A stretch of 51,221 bases of DNA from Verrucomicrobiota bacterium. Its GTDB lineage: Bacteria; Verrucomicrobiota; Verrucomicrobiia; Chthoniobacterales; Chthoniobacteraceae. The notes under the pieces were generated by a model. That model did not search any database, had not been told where the DNA came from, and saw nothing but the letters and a program-made list of their open reading frames with translations. This document shows, piece after piece, positions 1 to 7,907 of this stretch. Within the stretch, counting starts at the first letter, position 1, and each line of letters opens with the position of its first letter. Made by a program: the position numbers and the translations under genes. The stretch spans positions 1-51,221 of the forward strand of contig VFJQ01000016.1 of assembly GCA_009885995.1 (NCBI GenBank), written 5' to 3'.

Positions 1-48
1 CAGCAACAGCGGCGTGTCGTGGTCAATGTTGACGAAGCGGGCGGGCAT
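1..48 (-). CDS. IS transposase, N-terminal fragment running off the left edge
   Basis: Reading leftward from an ATG at 48, the only 16 codons present are MPARFVNIDHDTPLLL. This closely resembles the opening of DDE transposases of the IS5/IS1182-like group, whose proteins typically begin with F-V-N-(I/V)-D-x-(D/N)-T-P and continue with LLPPDLR. The rest lies outside the window, so the catalytic residues cannot be checked. A purine-rich stretch sits only two bases before the ATG. The element's end should lie between 49 and about 110; TGTCGGAC-type sequence near 85-100 (minus strand) is a possible terminal repeat, but its partner is not visible. The family call rests on a short motif. Confidence 0.6.
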   Translation of the reverse strand, partial: MPARFVNIDHDTPLLL

Positions 49-101
49 CCCCTTTCAACCCGCAACGTCGCGCAGTCGTGGACGGAAAGTCCGACAGGCT
101 G

Positions 102-326
102 CTAGCGCGATCTCGATACGAGCCACTCCAGCAAGCACGTCAGCTCGATCTGTGCTTCGGCCTGTGTGGTGTGAAATTCCTTGATCTGGATTCGACGTGA
201 AAACGCGCTTCGATGCACCGGGATCATTTCAAAATCTCGCTCCTCACTCATTCCCATTGTGAGCTGAAAGCACGGCTCTGCACCGCCGAAGAGACGCTGA
301 ATGCGAAAACGGTAGCTGATGTGCAT
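102..326 (-). CDS. Small hypothetical protein (74 aa), doubtful
   Basis: Open frame with an ATG start and TAG stop next to the putative IS end. The residue mix is balanced and not the Arg/Pro/Ala-rich pattern of shadow frames in GC-rich DNA (it contains EERDFEMIPVHRSAF and EFHTTQAEAQIEL). No family is recognised. The surroundings (IS fragment, lower GC by eye, another orphan ORF divergent at 356) fit a small accessory gene in a mobile region. It may be non-coding. Confidence 0.35.
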   Translation of the reverse strand: MHISYRFRIQRLFGGAEPCFQLTMGMSEERDFEMIPVHRSAFSRRIQIKEFHTTQAEAQIELTCLLEWLVSRSR

Positions 327-355
327 GGTCTATAAAATCCGCAGCCAACGATTTC

Positions 356-751
356 GTGAGCACAAAGCGACTACACGGAAGGTTCCAGTGCTCACCGCAC
401 ACCGCGCGAGCGAGCAGAAACCAGCTTGGAAATGCTCGCTACACTAAACGCGACATATCATTAGTGGACAGCGACAGCTTTACGCTCGAGGCTGTGAACC
501 TGATGCCTCTCTTAAGAAAACGTCTGCGTGTTGCATTGAGCCGTGATCTACGGAGGCCGGGGCAGAAGGGGCTGGTGAAGGTTCTCGACGACGTAACTCG
601 GAAGGTTTTCACCGCCAAAGCTGATGGCGCTGTGCTGGAGTTTGCACACAAGCAGCCTGATATTGAATTCTGGAAGGGTAAGAAACATTACGGCAGTGGG
701 CGGAGCAGCTTGATTCGAGTTCGTAGAACGACAATCGCTGATACGGACTGA
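356..751 (+). CDS. Hypothetical protein (131 aa), doubtful
   Basis: Open frame from a GTG start to TGA. The C-terminal half (about residues 75-115) has ordinary protein composition with Lys, Asp, Phe and Val (VLDDVTRKVFTAKADGAVLEF), unlike antisense frames in this genome. The N-terminal half is less convincing, so the true start may be internal, for example the Met at residue 50. No family recognised. Base composition appears less GC-rich than the genes to the right, in keeping with an acquired segment between an IS end and the tRNA-like sequence at 836-977. Confidence 0.35.
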   Translation: MSTKRLHGRFQCSPHTARASRNQLGNARYTKRDISLVDSDSFTLEAVNLMPLLRKRLRVALSRDLRRPGQKGLVKVLDDVTRKVFTAKADGAVLEFAHKQPDIEFWKGKKHYGSGRSSLIRVRRTTIADTD

Positions 752-835
752 CGAAGGGGTGTGGCTTTGGAGTGCCCCGTGGTTGCGTCAGGATACTGTT
801 TTGCGGGTAAGTGCCCTGATCGGCCTTGGAGGGGG

Positions 836-977
836 GTGGGTAAGCTCTGGTGAAGTGGTGCTTAAGACCGCGCACCGCGATGGCGGCACACATGGCGTTT
901 CGCTGTTCAGCGACAGAGGAAGGCTCCTCTGTCTTGAAGGCAGAAGCGAATCACGAGTTCGAATCTAGTCACCCACG
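836..977 (+). ncRNA. tRNA-like structured region, possible degenerate tRNA end or attachment site
   Basis: The 3' part looks like a tRNA: a T-arm with canonical loop TTCGAAT at 958-964, flanked by 953-957 and 965-969 (4 of 5 pairs), then CACCCAC at 970-976. The latter could pair with GTGGGTA at 836-842 (6 of 7). Just upstream, TCTGT CTTGAAG GCAGA (928-944) could form an anticodon arm with anticodon TGA (Ser). Against a working tRNA, no normal D-arm is visible, the span is about 142 nt, and a perfect 9-bp hairpin (GACAGAGGA/TCCTCTGTC, 912-933) competes with the anticodon arm. It is best read as a tRNA-derived remnant or attachment site, or as chance. Confidence 0.3.
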
Positions 978-980
978 ACA

Positions 981-997
981 CCCTTGATATTCAAGGG
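981..997. repeat. Short perfect palindrome CCCTTGA-TAT-TCAAGGG at the 3' end of the solute-binding gene
   Basis: Two 7-bp arms are separated by TAT. The right arm contains the TGA stop of the leftward solute-binding protein gene (991-993). No T-run follows on either side, so it is not a standard intrinsic terminator. Its place between the tRNA-like end and the chromosomal gene makes it a candidate recombination core. Confidence 0.6.
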
Positions 998-2556
998 CTT
1001 GTGGCTCGAACGGACTGGGCGGCGCGGGCCAGTTCGATGGTGCGCTGATATTGCACGCGGAAGTGATCGGCGAGTTCCTTGGCGAGTTGCACTTCGGCGA
1101 TGCGGCTGCCGGAGCTGAGCGTGGTCTTGATCCGACCGCCTGCGGCGGCGTAATCGACCACGTCGAGACGTTCGAACTCGGCGAGGGCAGCGGGCGGGAA
1201 ATTCGCGTCGATGAGGGCGCGCCAGGCGGCGCGGAGTTCGTCGTGCGGGTCGATGCACATCACGCGGACGATGAAGCGCTGCGGGATGAAGAGGGCGGCG
1301 GTCCAAGTGTCGTGATAGGTGAATTTCTTCGCCATCTCGTAGGGGAAAATGTCGGGGTCGGTGCGGTGGGCGCGGTTTTCCTGGGTGTAGAGGGAGGGGA
1401 GGATGGGCAGGCGGCGCAGGGCATAGTGCTCGGGGCCGCCGGGGGCGCCGACTTTCCAGTTCCAAAGCTTCTGACCCTCAGTGGAGAGGACGTAGGCGAT
1501 GAATTCCCTGGCGACATCGGGGTGCGGGGCGCCACGGAGCAGAGCGACGGAATCGACGCTGACGCTGGTGCCGCCCTCGGCATCGGCGTAGCGCAGGTAG
1601 TCGCCGCCGCGATGGGCGACGGACTCGGCCTGGAAGCGGCCATAGAAGTCGATGGTCATGCCCGCGGCGGCGTCGCCGGCGGAGATGTCGAGGGAGGGCT
1701 TGGTCGAGGAATCGGTGAAGTAGCGGGCATTGGCGCCGATGCGCTGGAGGAGGCGGAGGCCGCGCAGCCAGCCGGCGGGCACGTCCTCGCCGGTCTCGGC
1801 GATCTGCTGCTGGATGAGCATTTCGAAGGCTTTGTTGATGGAACTGCTCTGCATGGGGTTCGCGCAGGCGACCTGGCCGATGTAGCGCGGGTCGGCGAGG
1901 TCGGCCCAGCGATACGGCGGCTCGGTGATGCCGATGCGGGCGAGGGCGTCGGTGTTGCTGATGATGCCGTAGGCCGAGACGACGCAGCCGAGCCAGCGGC
2001 CTTGCGGGTCGTAGAAGGGTTCGCCGCTGAGTTTCTGCGGGACTTGGCCGGGCGCGTCGCCGAAGAGTTCGGGGTGGGCTTTGAGAATGCCGCTATCGAT
2101 GAGCTGGCCTTTGGCGGCGGCTTGCATGAAGTCGTAGGCGCCGCCGCCGAAGAAGACGTCGATCTTGCAGCTCACATCGGAGACGAGGAAGGCTGTGCGT
2201 GCGGGGGTGTCGGGCGCGGCCTTGGGGTTCATGAAGTTTTTGGCGGCGTCGTTGCTCCACGGGCGCTTGAGGACGTTGCACCAGTGGTTCTCGAATGCGG
2301 CGACGTAGCCGCCATCGAGGTAGCGCGTGATTTCGGTGGTGCCGCCGGGCGTGCGGAAATCCACACGCACGCGCTGGCCGGTTTTGGCGAGGTAGTGCTT
2401 CGCGAAGCCACGGCCGAATTCGTAGCGGATCGATTCGTTGTGCGGGGTGATGACGACGACGGTGCGCTCGCTGCCGGCGGTCTCCTGCTTCGGCCGCATG
2501 AGGATCGGACCGACGAGGACGATGAGGAAGGCGAGGGCGAGCGCGAGATTGCGCAT
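991..2556 (-). CDS. ABC transporter extracellular solute-binding protein (family 1, Fe3+/2-aminoethylphosphonate-like)
   Basis: A 521-aa protein that should bind the substrate outside the membrane for the ABC ATPase encoded just upstream. The N-terminus has one hydrophobic helix (LALALAFLIVLVGPILM), an uncleaved anchor or signal; no lipobox Cys is seen. The start of the mature part (VVVITPHNESIRYEFGRGF) and the internal pattern resemble the FbpA/PotD-like family, which binds ferric iron, polyamines or phosphonates; the ligand cannot be read from sequence. Length is greater than the usual 330-360 aa. The ATG at 2556 overlaps the TGA of the ATPase gene by one base; a GTG immediately before it (2559) is an alternative. 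No permease gene follows; instead the gene ends in a palindrome beside mobile DNA. Confidence 0.85.
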   Translation of the reverse strand: MRNLALALAFLIVLVGPILMRPKQETAGSERTVVVITPHNESIRYEFGRGFAKHYLAKTGQRVRVDFRTPGGTTEITRYLDGGYVAAFENHWCNVLKRPWSNDAAKNFMNPKAAPDTPARTAFLVSDVSCKIDVFFGGGAYDFMQAAAKGQLIDSGILKAHPELFGDAPGQVPQKLSGEPFYDPQGRWLGCVVSAYGIISNTDALARIGITEPPYRWADLADPRYIGQVACANPMQSSSINKAFEMLIQQQIAETGEDVPAGWLRGLRLLQRIGANARYFTDSSTKPSLDISAGDAAAGMTIDFYGRFQAESVAHRGGDYLRYADAEGGTSVSVDSVALLRGAPHPDVAREFIAYVLSTEGQKLWNWKVGAPGGPEHYALRRLPILPSLYTQENRAHRTDPDIFPYEMAKKFTYHDTWTAALFIPQRFIVRVMCIDPHDELRAAWRALIDANFPPAALAEFERLDVVDYAAAGGRIKTTLSSGSRIAEVQLAKELADHFRVQYQRTIELARAAQSVRATSP

Positions 2557-3611
2557 CACGGGCGGAGGATGATGACGTCCTCAGGGTCGGCGCTGGCGAA
2601 GAGTTCGCGCTCGCTGCTGGCGTCCACGAAACGGGGGTTGAGTTCGTAGATCTTGAGCGTCCTGCCGTCGGCGGCGAATTGATACTGCGCCATCTCGCCG
2701 AGATAGACGCGGTCTTTCAGCGAACCGCGGATGTGGTTTCCATTCGGCGGGGCGGTGCTGAGCCGGAGCGCTTCGGGGCGGATGGAGAGCACGCACGCAT
2801 CGCCGGGCGCAGGCTGCCAACCGCCGGTGGCGCGGCCTTCAAAGATGCCGAGCGCGGTTTCGACGCGGTCGGCGGTGAGGGCGCGGCTTTCGATGAAATT
2901 GGTCTCGCCCATGAAGTCGGCGACGAAACGCGTGTGTGGGCTGCGATAGACTTCGGCGGGCGGGCCGTGCTGGCGGATGTGGCCGGCCTCGAGCACGGCC
3001 ATGCGGTCGGCGATGGAGCAGGCTTCCTTTTGGTCGTGGGTGACGTAGATCGCGGTGAGGCCGAACTCCTTGCAGATGCGCCGGATTTCACCGCGCATCT
3101 CGATGCGGAGCTTGGTGTCGAGGTTCGAGAGCGGTTCGTCGAGGAGCAGGCAGCGGGGGCGGATGACGAGGGCGCGGGCGAGGGCCACCCGCTGCTGCTG
3201 GCCGCCGGAAAGTTGGTTGATCTTGCGCTCGGCGAGGTGGTCCATCTTGACCGTGGCGAGGGCTTCGTGGACGCGCGTCTTGATCTCGGCGGGCGTTACT
3301 TTCCGTTCCTCGAGGCCGAAGGCGACGTTCTTCGCGACGGTCATGTGCGGCCACAGCGCGTAGCTCTGGAACATCATGCCGGTGTTGCGCAGATGCGGAG
3401 GGACGTGGGTGACGTCTTCGTCGCCGAAGCGAATGCGGCCCTGTTCCGGGGTGTAGAAGCCAGCGATGGAACGGAGCAGCGTCGTCTTCCCGCAGCCGCT
3501 CGGGCCGAGGAGGAAAAAGATCTCGCCGGCCTCGATGTGGAGGTTGACGGCGTTGAGCGCGGTGGTGTCGCCGAAACGCTTGGTGAGGTTTTCGATTGTG
3601 AGCGAAATCAT
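2556..3611 (-). CDS. ABC transporter ATP-binding protein (FbpC/PotA-like)
   Basis: A 351-aa cytoplasmic ATPase energising an importer. Walker A GPSGCGKT is at residues 36-43, the Q-loop Gln at 82, signature LSGGQ at 134-138, Walker B CLLLDEP at 154-160 and the H-loop His at 192. A C-terminal extension of about 100 residues resembles the TOBE region of the CUT1/MOI importers (ferric iron, polyamine, sulfate), which agrees with the solute-binding protein directly downstream. The frame is open further upstream to 4022, but that overlaps the divergent gene; ATG 3611 (MISLTIENLTKRFG) gives the standard N-terminus. Stop and next start overlap (TGATG), so the two are translationally coupled. The permease expected in such operons is not in the window. 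Confidence 0.95.
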   Translation of the reverse strand: MISLTIENLTKRFGDTTALNAVNLHIEAGEIFFLLGPSGCGKTTLLRSIAGFYTPEQGRIRFGDEDVTHVPPHLRNTGMMFQSYALWPHMTVAKNVAFGLEERKVTPAEIKTRVHEALATVKMDHLAERKINQLSGGQQQRVALARALVIRPRCLLLDEPLSNLDTKLRIEMRGEIRRICKEFGLTAIYVTHDQKEACSIADRMAVLEAGHIRQHGPPAEVYRSPHTRFVADFMGETNFIESRALTADRVETALGIFEGRATGGWQPAPGDACVLSIRPEALRLSTAPPNGNHIRGSLKDRVYLGEMAQYQFAADGRTLKIYELNPRFVDASSERELFASADPEDVIILRP

Positions 3612-3725
3612 GCGCGTGCTGGGTGTAACCGGAGGGGCTCGGAACGCCAAGTGAAGGAATTTTTCTGTGCAACGCGTTTTTTTTGTCGCCGCCGTGTGAT
3701 CGAGCCCGCTAAACCCCATGAGCAA
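3612..3725. promoter_or_regulatory. Divergent intergenic region, ABC operon / oxidoreductase
   Basis: A 114-bp gap between divergent starts that must hold the promoters of both units. It contains AT-rich runs (AATTTTT near 3660 and a run of T at 3679-3686) that are unusual for this GC-rich region, but no clear -35/-10 pair or operator repeat. Confidence 0.4.
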
Positions 3726-4925
3726 ATGATTCGTCGCGACTACCTTATTGTCGGCGCAGGAGTCGGTGGTGTGAGCGCGTGTGAAGGCATTCGCGAGCAT
3801 GACCCGAAGGGTTCCCTCATGCTCGTCGGTGCCGAGCACGAACTTCCCTACCACCGCCCCCAGCTCTTCCCCCAAGTCCTCGGCAAAGGAAAAATCAATG
3901 CCGACAAGCTCCACGTCCACGACGCGGAGTGGTTCAAGAAGAAGCACATCGACTTGCGCCTCGGGACTATCGTCACGCAGTTCAACCTTGAGCGGAAGGT
4001 CGCCGTGCTCGCGAACGGGCAAGCGGTCGAGTTCAAGAAAGCGTGCCTCGCGACGGGTTGCCGCGCGCGCCGACCACAGACCGCAGGATCGAATGTCGGC
4101 AATGTCTTCTACCTCCGCTCACTGCGTGACGTGCTCGGCTTGCAGGAGATTCTCGAGACGGAGAAAGAGATCGTCATCATCGGCGGCGGTCGTGTGGCGT
4201 GTGAAGTTGCGGCGGTCCTCTCCCAGCGACCGAAGATCAACGTGACCCTGATGCATCGGGGGAAGGGATTGCTCGCGCGTTATCTCGACGAGGAATCGAG
4301 CGTGTGGCTGGCGGAATACTACGCGAAGAATGACGTGAAGACGCTCCTCAACGAAACGCTCAATGGTTTCGAAGGGCGCACTGTAATCCGTAATGTGCAG
4401 ACGAAGAGCGGCCAACGCGTCGCTGCGCAGGCAGCGATCGTGGCGATCGGTGCGGACATGAACAACGGGCTCTTCCTCAACACGCCGCTCAACTACCCCG
4501 CCGGGACGCCGGTGAACGACTACCTCGAGACCGAGGAGAAGGGCGTCTATGCCGTCGGTGATATCGCACTTTTCCCCGATCGCATTTTCGGCGGGCAGCG
4601 TCGCGTGGAGCAGTGGCACTGCGCCATTGCCCAAGGCCACGTGGCCGGCGCAAATATGACGGGTCGCAAGCGCATCAAGTGGGAATACACCCCGCACTTC
4701 GCGACAAGCGTCTTCGATCTGGATTTCGATTTCGTCGGCGACTTCTCGAAGCCCGCGACACGCGTCGAGGTCACGGGCGACCGCGACAAGAAGAAGTTCA
4801 TCGTGCGCCACTTCCACCTCGCCGCGCTCACGGGTGTGTCGCTCTGCAACCAGTCGGCAGACAAGGTCGAAGCCGCGAAGACCGAGATCCGCGAGTGGCC
4901 TCGGGAGATTAAGCGTTACGACTAG
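3726..4925 (+). CDS. FAD-dependent pyridine nucleotide-disulfide-type oxidoreductase (ferredoxin/rubredoxin reductase-like)
   Basis: A 399-aa soluble flavoprotein predicted to move electrons between NAD(P)H and a small redox partner. FAD-binding GAGVGG is at residues 10-15, a second Rossmann motif IIGGGRVACE at 151-160 binds NAD(P)H, and the C-terminal FAD motif GVYAVGDIALF is at 273-283. No redox-active CxxxxC is seen near the N-terminus, so it is not a thioredoxin- or glutathione-reductase type; it resembles ferredoxin reductase or the large subunit of nitrite reductase. The last ~90 residues (FATSVFDLDFDFVGDF) fit the reductase C-terminal domain. ATG 3726 was chosen because the flavin motif begins right after it; the frame upstream is antisense to the ABC ATPase gene. 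Monocistronic, followed by hairpins. Confidence 0.92.
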   Translation: MIRRDYLIVGAGVGGVSACEGIREHDPKGSLMLVGAEHELPYHRPQLFPQVLGKGKINADKLHVHDAEWFKKKHIDLRLGTIVTQFNLERKVAVLANGQAVEFKKACLATGCRARRPQTAGSNVGNVFYLRSLRDVLGLQEILETEKEIVIIGGGRVACEVAAVLSQRPKINVTLMHRGKGLLARYLDEESSVWLAEYYAKNDVKTLLNETLNGFEGRTVIRNVQTKSGQRVAAQAAIVAIGADMNNGLFLNTPLNYPAGTPVNDYLETEEKGVYAVGDIALFPDRIFGGQRRVEQWHCAIAQGHVAGANMTGRKRIKWEYTPHFATSVFDLDFDFVGDFSKPATRVEVTGDRDKKKFIVRHFHLAALTGVSLCNQSADKVEAAKTEIREWPREIKRYD

Positions 4926-4935
4926 AAGAAGGCAG

Positions 4936-5023
4936 GGCGCGGAGCTGAAAATCGCGCCGGGGGGACGGAGGAGAGAGGCTCGACCCTCACCGCGACGCGG
5001 ACGGCTTTGGGGGCGCCGTCCGC
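4936..5023. terminator. Hairpins between convergent genes (possible bidirectional terminator or intergenic repeat)
   Basis: Two inverted repeats lie in the 112-bp gap between convergent genes: GGCGCG/CGCGCC (4936-4941 and 4953-4958) and a perfect 9-bp pair GCGGACGGC/GCCGTCCGC (4997-5005 and 5015-5023). Neither has a T-run, so termination is inferred from position. The second hairpin looks like a REP-type intergenic element. Confidence 0.5.
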
Positions 5024-5037
5024 TACCTCTGGTCCGC

Positions 5038-5718
5038 TCAGCGAATCACCGGCGATGTCCGCACGCCGTGGCGGTGCGGGTCCGTCGAGAGGGCCATCAT
5101 CACGCGCTCGGCGGCGTTCTTGAAATCGAAGGGTTCCGCTTCGCCGAGACCCGGCGCGTAGATGGAGCCGCGGTGGGCGGAGAGAGCGCTTCCTCCTTTG
5201 AGGTCGAACTCGTAGATCACGTTTCCGCGGCGTCCCAGAGTGCTCGCATCCTTGTCATCCGAGCTGTGCGTGCCACCGATCTCGCGGATGCGCACATGCA
5301 CGAGCAGCTTCGACCTAGCACCGCCGAGCACGCCAAATAGCGGCATCCCGCGGCTGAATCCCGAGCCGTTGTTCACGACGTCGAGCGTTCCGTCCACGAG
5401 CCAGTGTTTGCCGTTCGTATCCGCGTCCGGGCGGGGCGGAACTTCGTCGCGCTCGACCACCATCGCCGGCGCCAGCTTCTCCATTTCCTCCTTGAGCGAT
5501 TCAGCAAAATTGCGACCTGCGAGCGACTGGCGGATCGGCCGCTCACCCGGGCCGCCGCGGTGTTCGCCCACGTATTGAGTGGCGGATACATCGAAGGGGC
5601 GGATGTAGATCGAGCGCGGATTCGCGGCGCCGGTGGCGACTTGCGTGTCGGCGACTTTCACGCTGGCGCACCCGGCGAGAAGCATGGACGAACTGAGGGC
5701 GAGGATGAGGTATTTCAT
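5038..5718 (-). CDS. Lipoprotein, DUF4410-like
   Basis: A 226-aa predicted lipoprotein. A signal peptide (MKYLILALSSSMLLAGC) ends in a lipobox with Cys17. The mature part includes SIYIRPFDVSATQYV and, later, GTLDVVNNGSGFSRGMPLFGVLGGARSKLLVHVRI. This pattern of a periplasmic domain that names a 'total' quantity and then a glycine-rich strand matches the DUF4410 lipoproteins, whose role is unknown. Last gene of a possible operon with the ATP-grasp enzyme 48 bp upstream and the metallopeptidase before it. Its stop faces the stop of the oxidoreductase gene. Confidence 0.82.
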   Translation of the reverse strand: MKYLILALSSSMLLAGCASVKVADTQVATGAANPRSIYIRPFDVSATQYVGEHRGGPGERPIRQSLAGRNFAESLKEEMEKLAPAMVVERDEVPPRPDADTNGKHWLVDGTLDVVNNGSGFSRGMPLFGVLGGARSKLLVHVRIREIGGTHSSDDKDASTLGRRGNVIYEFDLKGGSALSAHRGSIYAPGLGEAEPFDFKNAAERVMMALSTDPHRHGVRTSPVIR

Positions 5719-5766
5719 GTCGATTGGGTTGGTTGCGGAAACGCAGCAAAGCGCAGAAAGCGTGCC

Positions 5767-6786
5767 TTAGTCACGCACCGTTTTCAGCCCGAGCCGGATG
5801 ATCCGATCGACGAGTTGCGGATACGTCATGCCCGCCTTCGCCGCGGACTGCGCGAAGTCTTCATCCTCGGCGAGGATCGGGTTCGGGTTGGCTTCGATAA
5901 AATACACCTCGCCCGCTGCGGTGAGCCGCAGGTCGATGCGCGCGTAGCCGTCGATCGTGAGCAGTCGGTAGATGCGCTTGCAGGTGCTCTCGATGCGCGC
6001 AACGAGCGCCGCGTCGAGCCCCTCGGCGAACTGATTCTGCAGGCCCCACTTCTTCCGATACTCCTCGTCCCACTTCGCGCGATAGGTCGCGATCTTCGGT
6101 TCGTCCGGCGGCACCTCGCGGAAGACCAGCTCGCGAATCGGGAAGACGCGCAGTTGCAGGCTGCCCATCACGCTCACGTAGAGCTCCCGCCCCTCGATGT
6201 ATTCCTCCGCGATCACGTCGCCCGCGTAGCGCTCATGGATGAAGGCGACGCGCTCGCGGAACTGATCGTCGCTTTCCACAAACGACGCCTGCGAAATCCC
6301 GAGCGACGCCTCCTCCTTGAGCGGCTTCACGAGGATCGGAAACTTCAGCCGTCGCGGCCGCGCGATGCGGCTGCCGCGCCGGACCATCACAAAGTCCGGC
6401 ACGCGGATGCGGTGGTAGCCGAGGATCTTTTTCGAGATGCCCTTGTGTTTGCACAGCGTCAGCCCCGTCGAGCCGCAGCCGGTGTAGGGCACGCCCTGCA
6501 TATCGAGGAAGGAGGCGATCGCCTGGTCCCACGCGCGGTTGTTTTTGAACTGGTCGGCGAGGTTGAAAATCACGTCCGGCGCGAAGCTCGCGAGCTTTTG
6601 CCGGAGCAGATCGAGATCGTCGAAGATCGCCTGATGCTCGACGGAGTGCCCGAGCTGCGCAAGCGCACCGAGCACATTTGCTTCGGTCTTCCAGTCCTCG
6701 GTTTTCAGCTCTGCGCTCAAGTCCTGGCCGAGCGTCGTCGGAGCGATGGCATCGAAGAGGGCAAGGACTTTGAGTTTCTTCTTCAT
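5767..6786 (-). CDS. ATP-grasp ligase, D-alanine-D-alanine ligase family
   Basis: A 339-aa cytoplasmic enzyme of the ATP-grasp fold, which joins a carboxylate to an amine through an acyl-phosphate. The Ddl-like layout is visible: an N-terminal lobe with DVIFNLADQF (the Ddl counterpart is VFNxxxG), GVPYTGCGSTGLTLCKHK leading into the ATP-binding lobe, FPILVKPLKEEASLGIS (Lys and the small loop that holds phosphates), EEYIEGRELYVSVMG, and Mg-binding DGYARIDLRL and EVYFIEANPNP. It is probably not the housekeeping Ddl: the central part is divergent and the gene is tied to a peptidase, with a 3-bp gap to the upstream gene. A peptide ligase on an unknown substrate is the likelier role. Confidence 0.92.
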   Translation of the reverse strand: MKKKLKVLALFDAIAPTTLGQDLSAELKTEDWKTEANVLGALAQLGHSVEHQAIFDDLDLLRQKLASFAPDVIFNLADQFKNNRAWDQAIASFLDMQGVPYTGCGSTGLTLCKHKGISKKILGYHRIRVPDFVMVRRGSRIARPRRLKFPILVKPLKEEASLGISQASFVESDDQFRERVAFIHERYAGDVIAEEYIEGRELYVSVMGSLQLRVFPIRELVFREVPPDEPKIATYRAKWDEEYRKKWGLQNQFAEGLDAALVARIESTCKRIYRLLTIDGYARIDLRLTAAGEVYFIEANPNPILAEDEDFAQSAAKAGMTYPQLVDRIIRLGLKTVRD

Positions 6787-6789
6787 CGG

Positions 6790-7809
6790 CTATTTGGTGC
6801 GCTTGAACTTGCCGGTGAAGAGGTAGTTCATCACCAGCGTCGTGAGATACGCGGACACGCGGAAATCCTGTTGCGGGTCGTCATTCAGCACGCCGAGCCC
6901 AAGCGCATCGCAGCGCGCGATGAGCCGGTCGAGGAGCTGGTCCACGCGATACTTTTTCTCGTTCGTCCATTTGCAGATCGAGTTCATCAGCCGGCGCCGG
7001 CGCAGGCGCAGATACGAGCTCGCCTTGATCCGCCCCGCGGCATCCGACCCGGCGGGGAAAAGCTCGCGCAAGTCGCGGTCGTAGAAATCCGGATATGTGT
7101 CTTCGTAGAGCTTCCGCTTCCGCGCGTAGAAAGTCTTCAGCTTGAGGTTCAGGCAGTCGTGGTGCGCGGCGCGATACTCCGGCTGATGCACCGGCGGCTT
7201 CCCCGCGGTCGAGCGCATGAGCTCATCCATGTATTCGAGCTTCGCGAGTGCCTTCCAGCCGCGGTAACGCGTGCGCCAGTCGAGCCCCGGCGTGAGCCAC
7301 ACCGCGAAGGTCTCCGCGAAATCCTCGTCCGGATGACTCTGCGCATACCAGTCGTCCAGATGCACCACGTAGCTGCGGCTGTAAGGCCGCGGGCGATAGA
7401 ACTGCGGCGTCTCATCCGCCGAGGTGCGCCCGAAGGTCTGCTGCCACTTTTTCTTCCGCGGAAGCTGATACGCGTAGGCGTAAGCATGCGCCGTCTCATG
7501 TCGCATGAGCCGCATGAACTCGTCGGACGTGTCGCCTTCCACCTCGAGGATCATCGCCCGCTCCAGCGCCACGAGCCGCTCATGCGTGAGGAAAAACGGG
7601 ACGAAGATCGCCGGGATGCCCACCGGCACGAACCACTCATCGCCCACATGACACGGCGGATGAAACACGAGCCCCTTCGCCGTGAGCTCGCCGTAGAGCT
7701 GCTGGATCATGGGTTGAAGCGGCGTGCCTTCGAGCGCGAGGCCGAGCGAAGAAATGCGCCGATCGAGCAACTGCTCGTCGGTGAGTTGGACCCAGGCGGG
7801 GGCATCCAT
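6790..7809 (-). CDS. Putative zinc-dependent metallopeptidase
   Basis: A 339-aa protein with a gluzincin-type metal site: HETAH at residues 104-108 and a downstream acidic segment HPDEDFAETFAVW (159-171) in which Glu166 is the probable third ligand. This corresponds to the 'putative zinc-binding metallopeptidase' family found beside ATP-grasp genes in many bacteria. No signal peptide is visible, so it probably acts in the cytoplasm. It is the first gene of the cassette; its stop lies 3 bp before the ATP-grasp start. Conserved aromatic blocks (FYRPRPYSRSYVVHLDDWYAQ) precede the third ligand. The pairing suggests joint making and trimming of a peptide bond, but no substrate is indicated. ATG 7809 gives a clean N-terminus. 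Confidence 0.85.
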   Translation of the reverse strand: MDAPAWVQLTDEQLLDRRISSLGLALEGTPLQPMIQQLYGELTAKGLVFHPPCHVGDEWFVPVGIPAIFVPFFLTHERLVALERAMILEVEGDTSDEFMRLMRHETAHAYAYAYQLPRKKKWQQTFGRTSADETPQFYRPRPYSRSYVVHLDDWYAQSHPDEDFAETFAVWLTPGLDWRTRYRGWKALAKLEYMDELMRSTAGKPPVHQPEYRAAHHDCLNLKLKTFYARKRKLYEDTYPDFYDRDLRELFPAGSDAAGRIKASSYLRLRRRRLMNSICKWTNEKKYRVDQLLDRLIARCDALGLGVLNDDPQQDFRVSAYLTTLVMNYLFTGKFKRTK

Positions 7810-7907
7810 GTGCCGCGCGTGTTACACGCCACCCGTGCGCGAGCCAAGCGCGATGCCGTCTTTTCGCTCACTTGCCCGCCCGCACGATCGCCTACACCGT
7901 CGCCGCC

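Noticed and set aside
609..968. Small frames at 609-893 (-) and 759-968 (+)
   Set aside because: They overlap each other and the tRNA-like region, with no coding signal.
1051..2649. Long plus-strand open frame of 532 codons opposite the solute-binding gene
   Set aside because: It mirrors a well-supported gene on the other strand; the composition (Gly, Glu, Ala, Val, Asp) is that of an antisense frame in GC-rich DNA.
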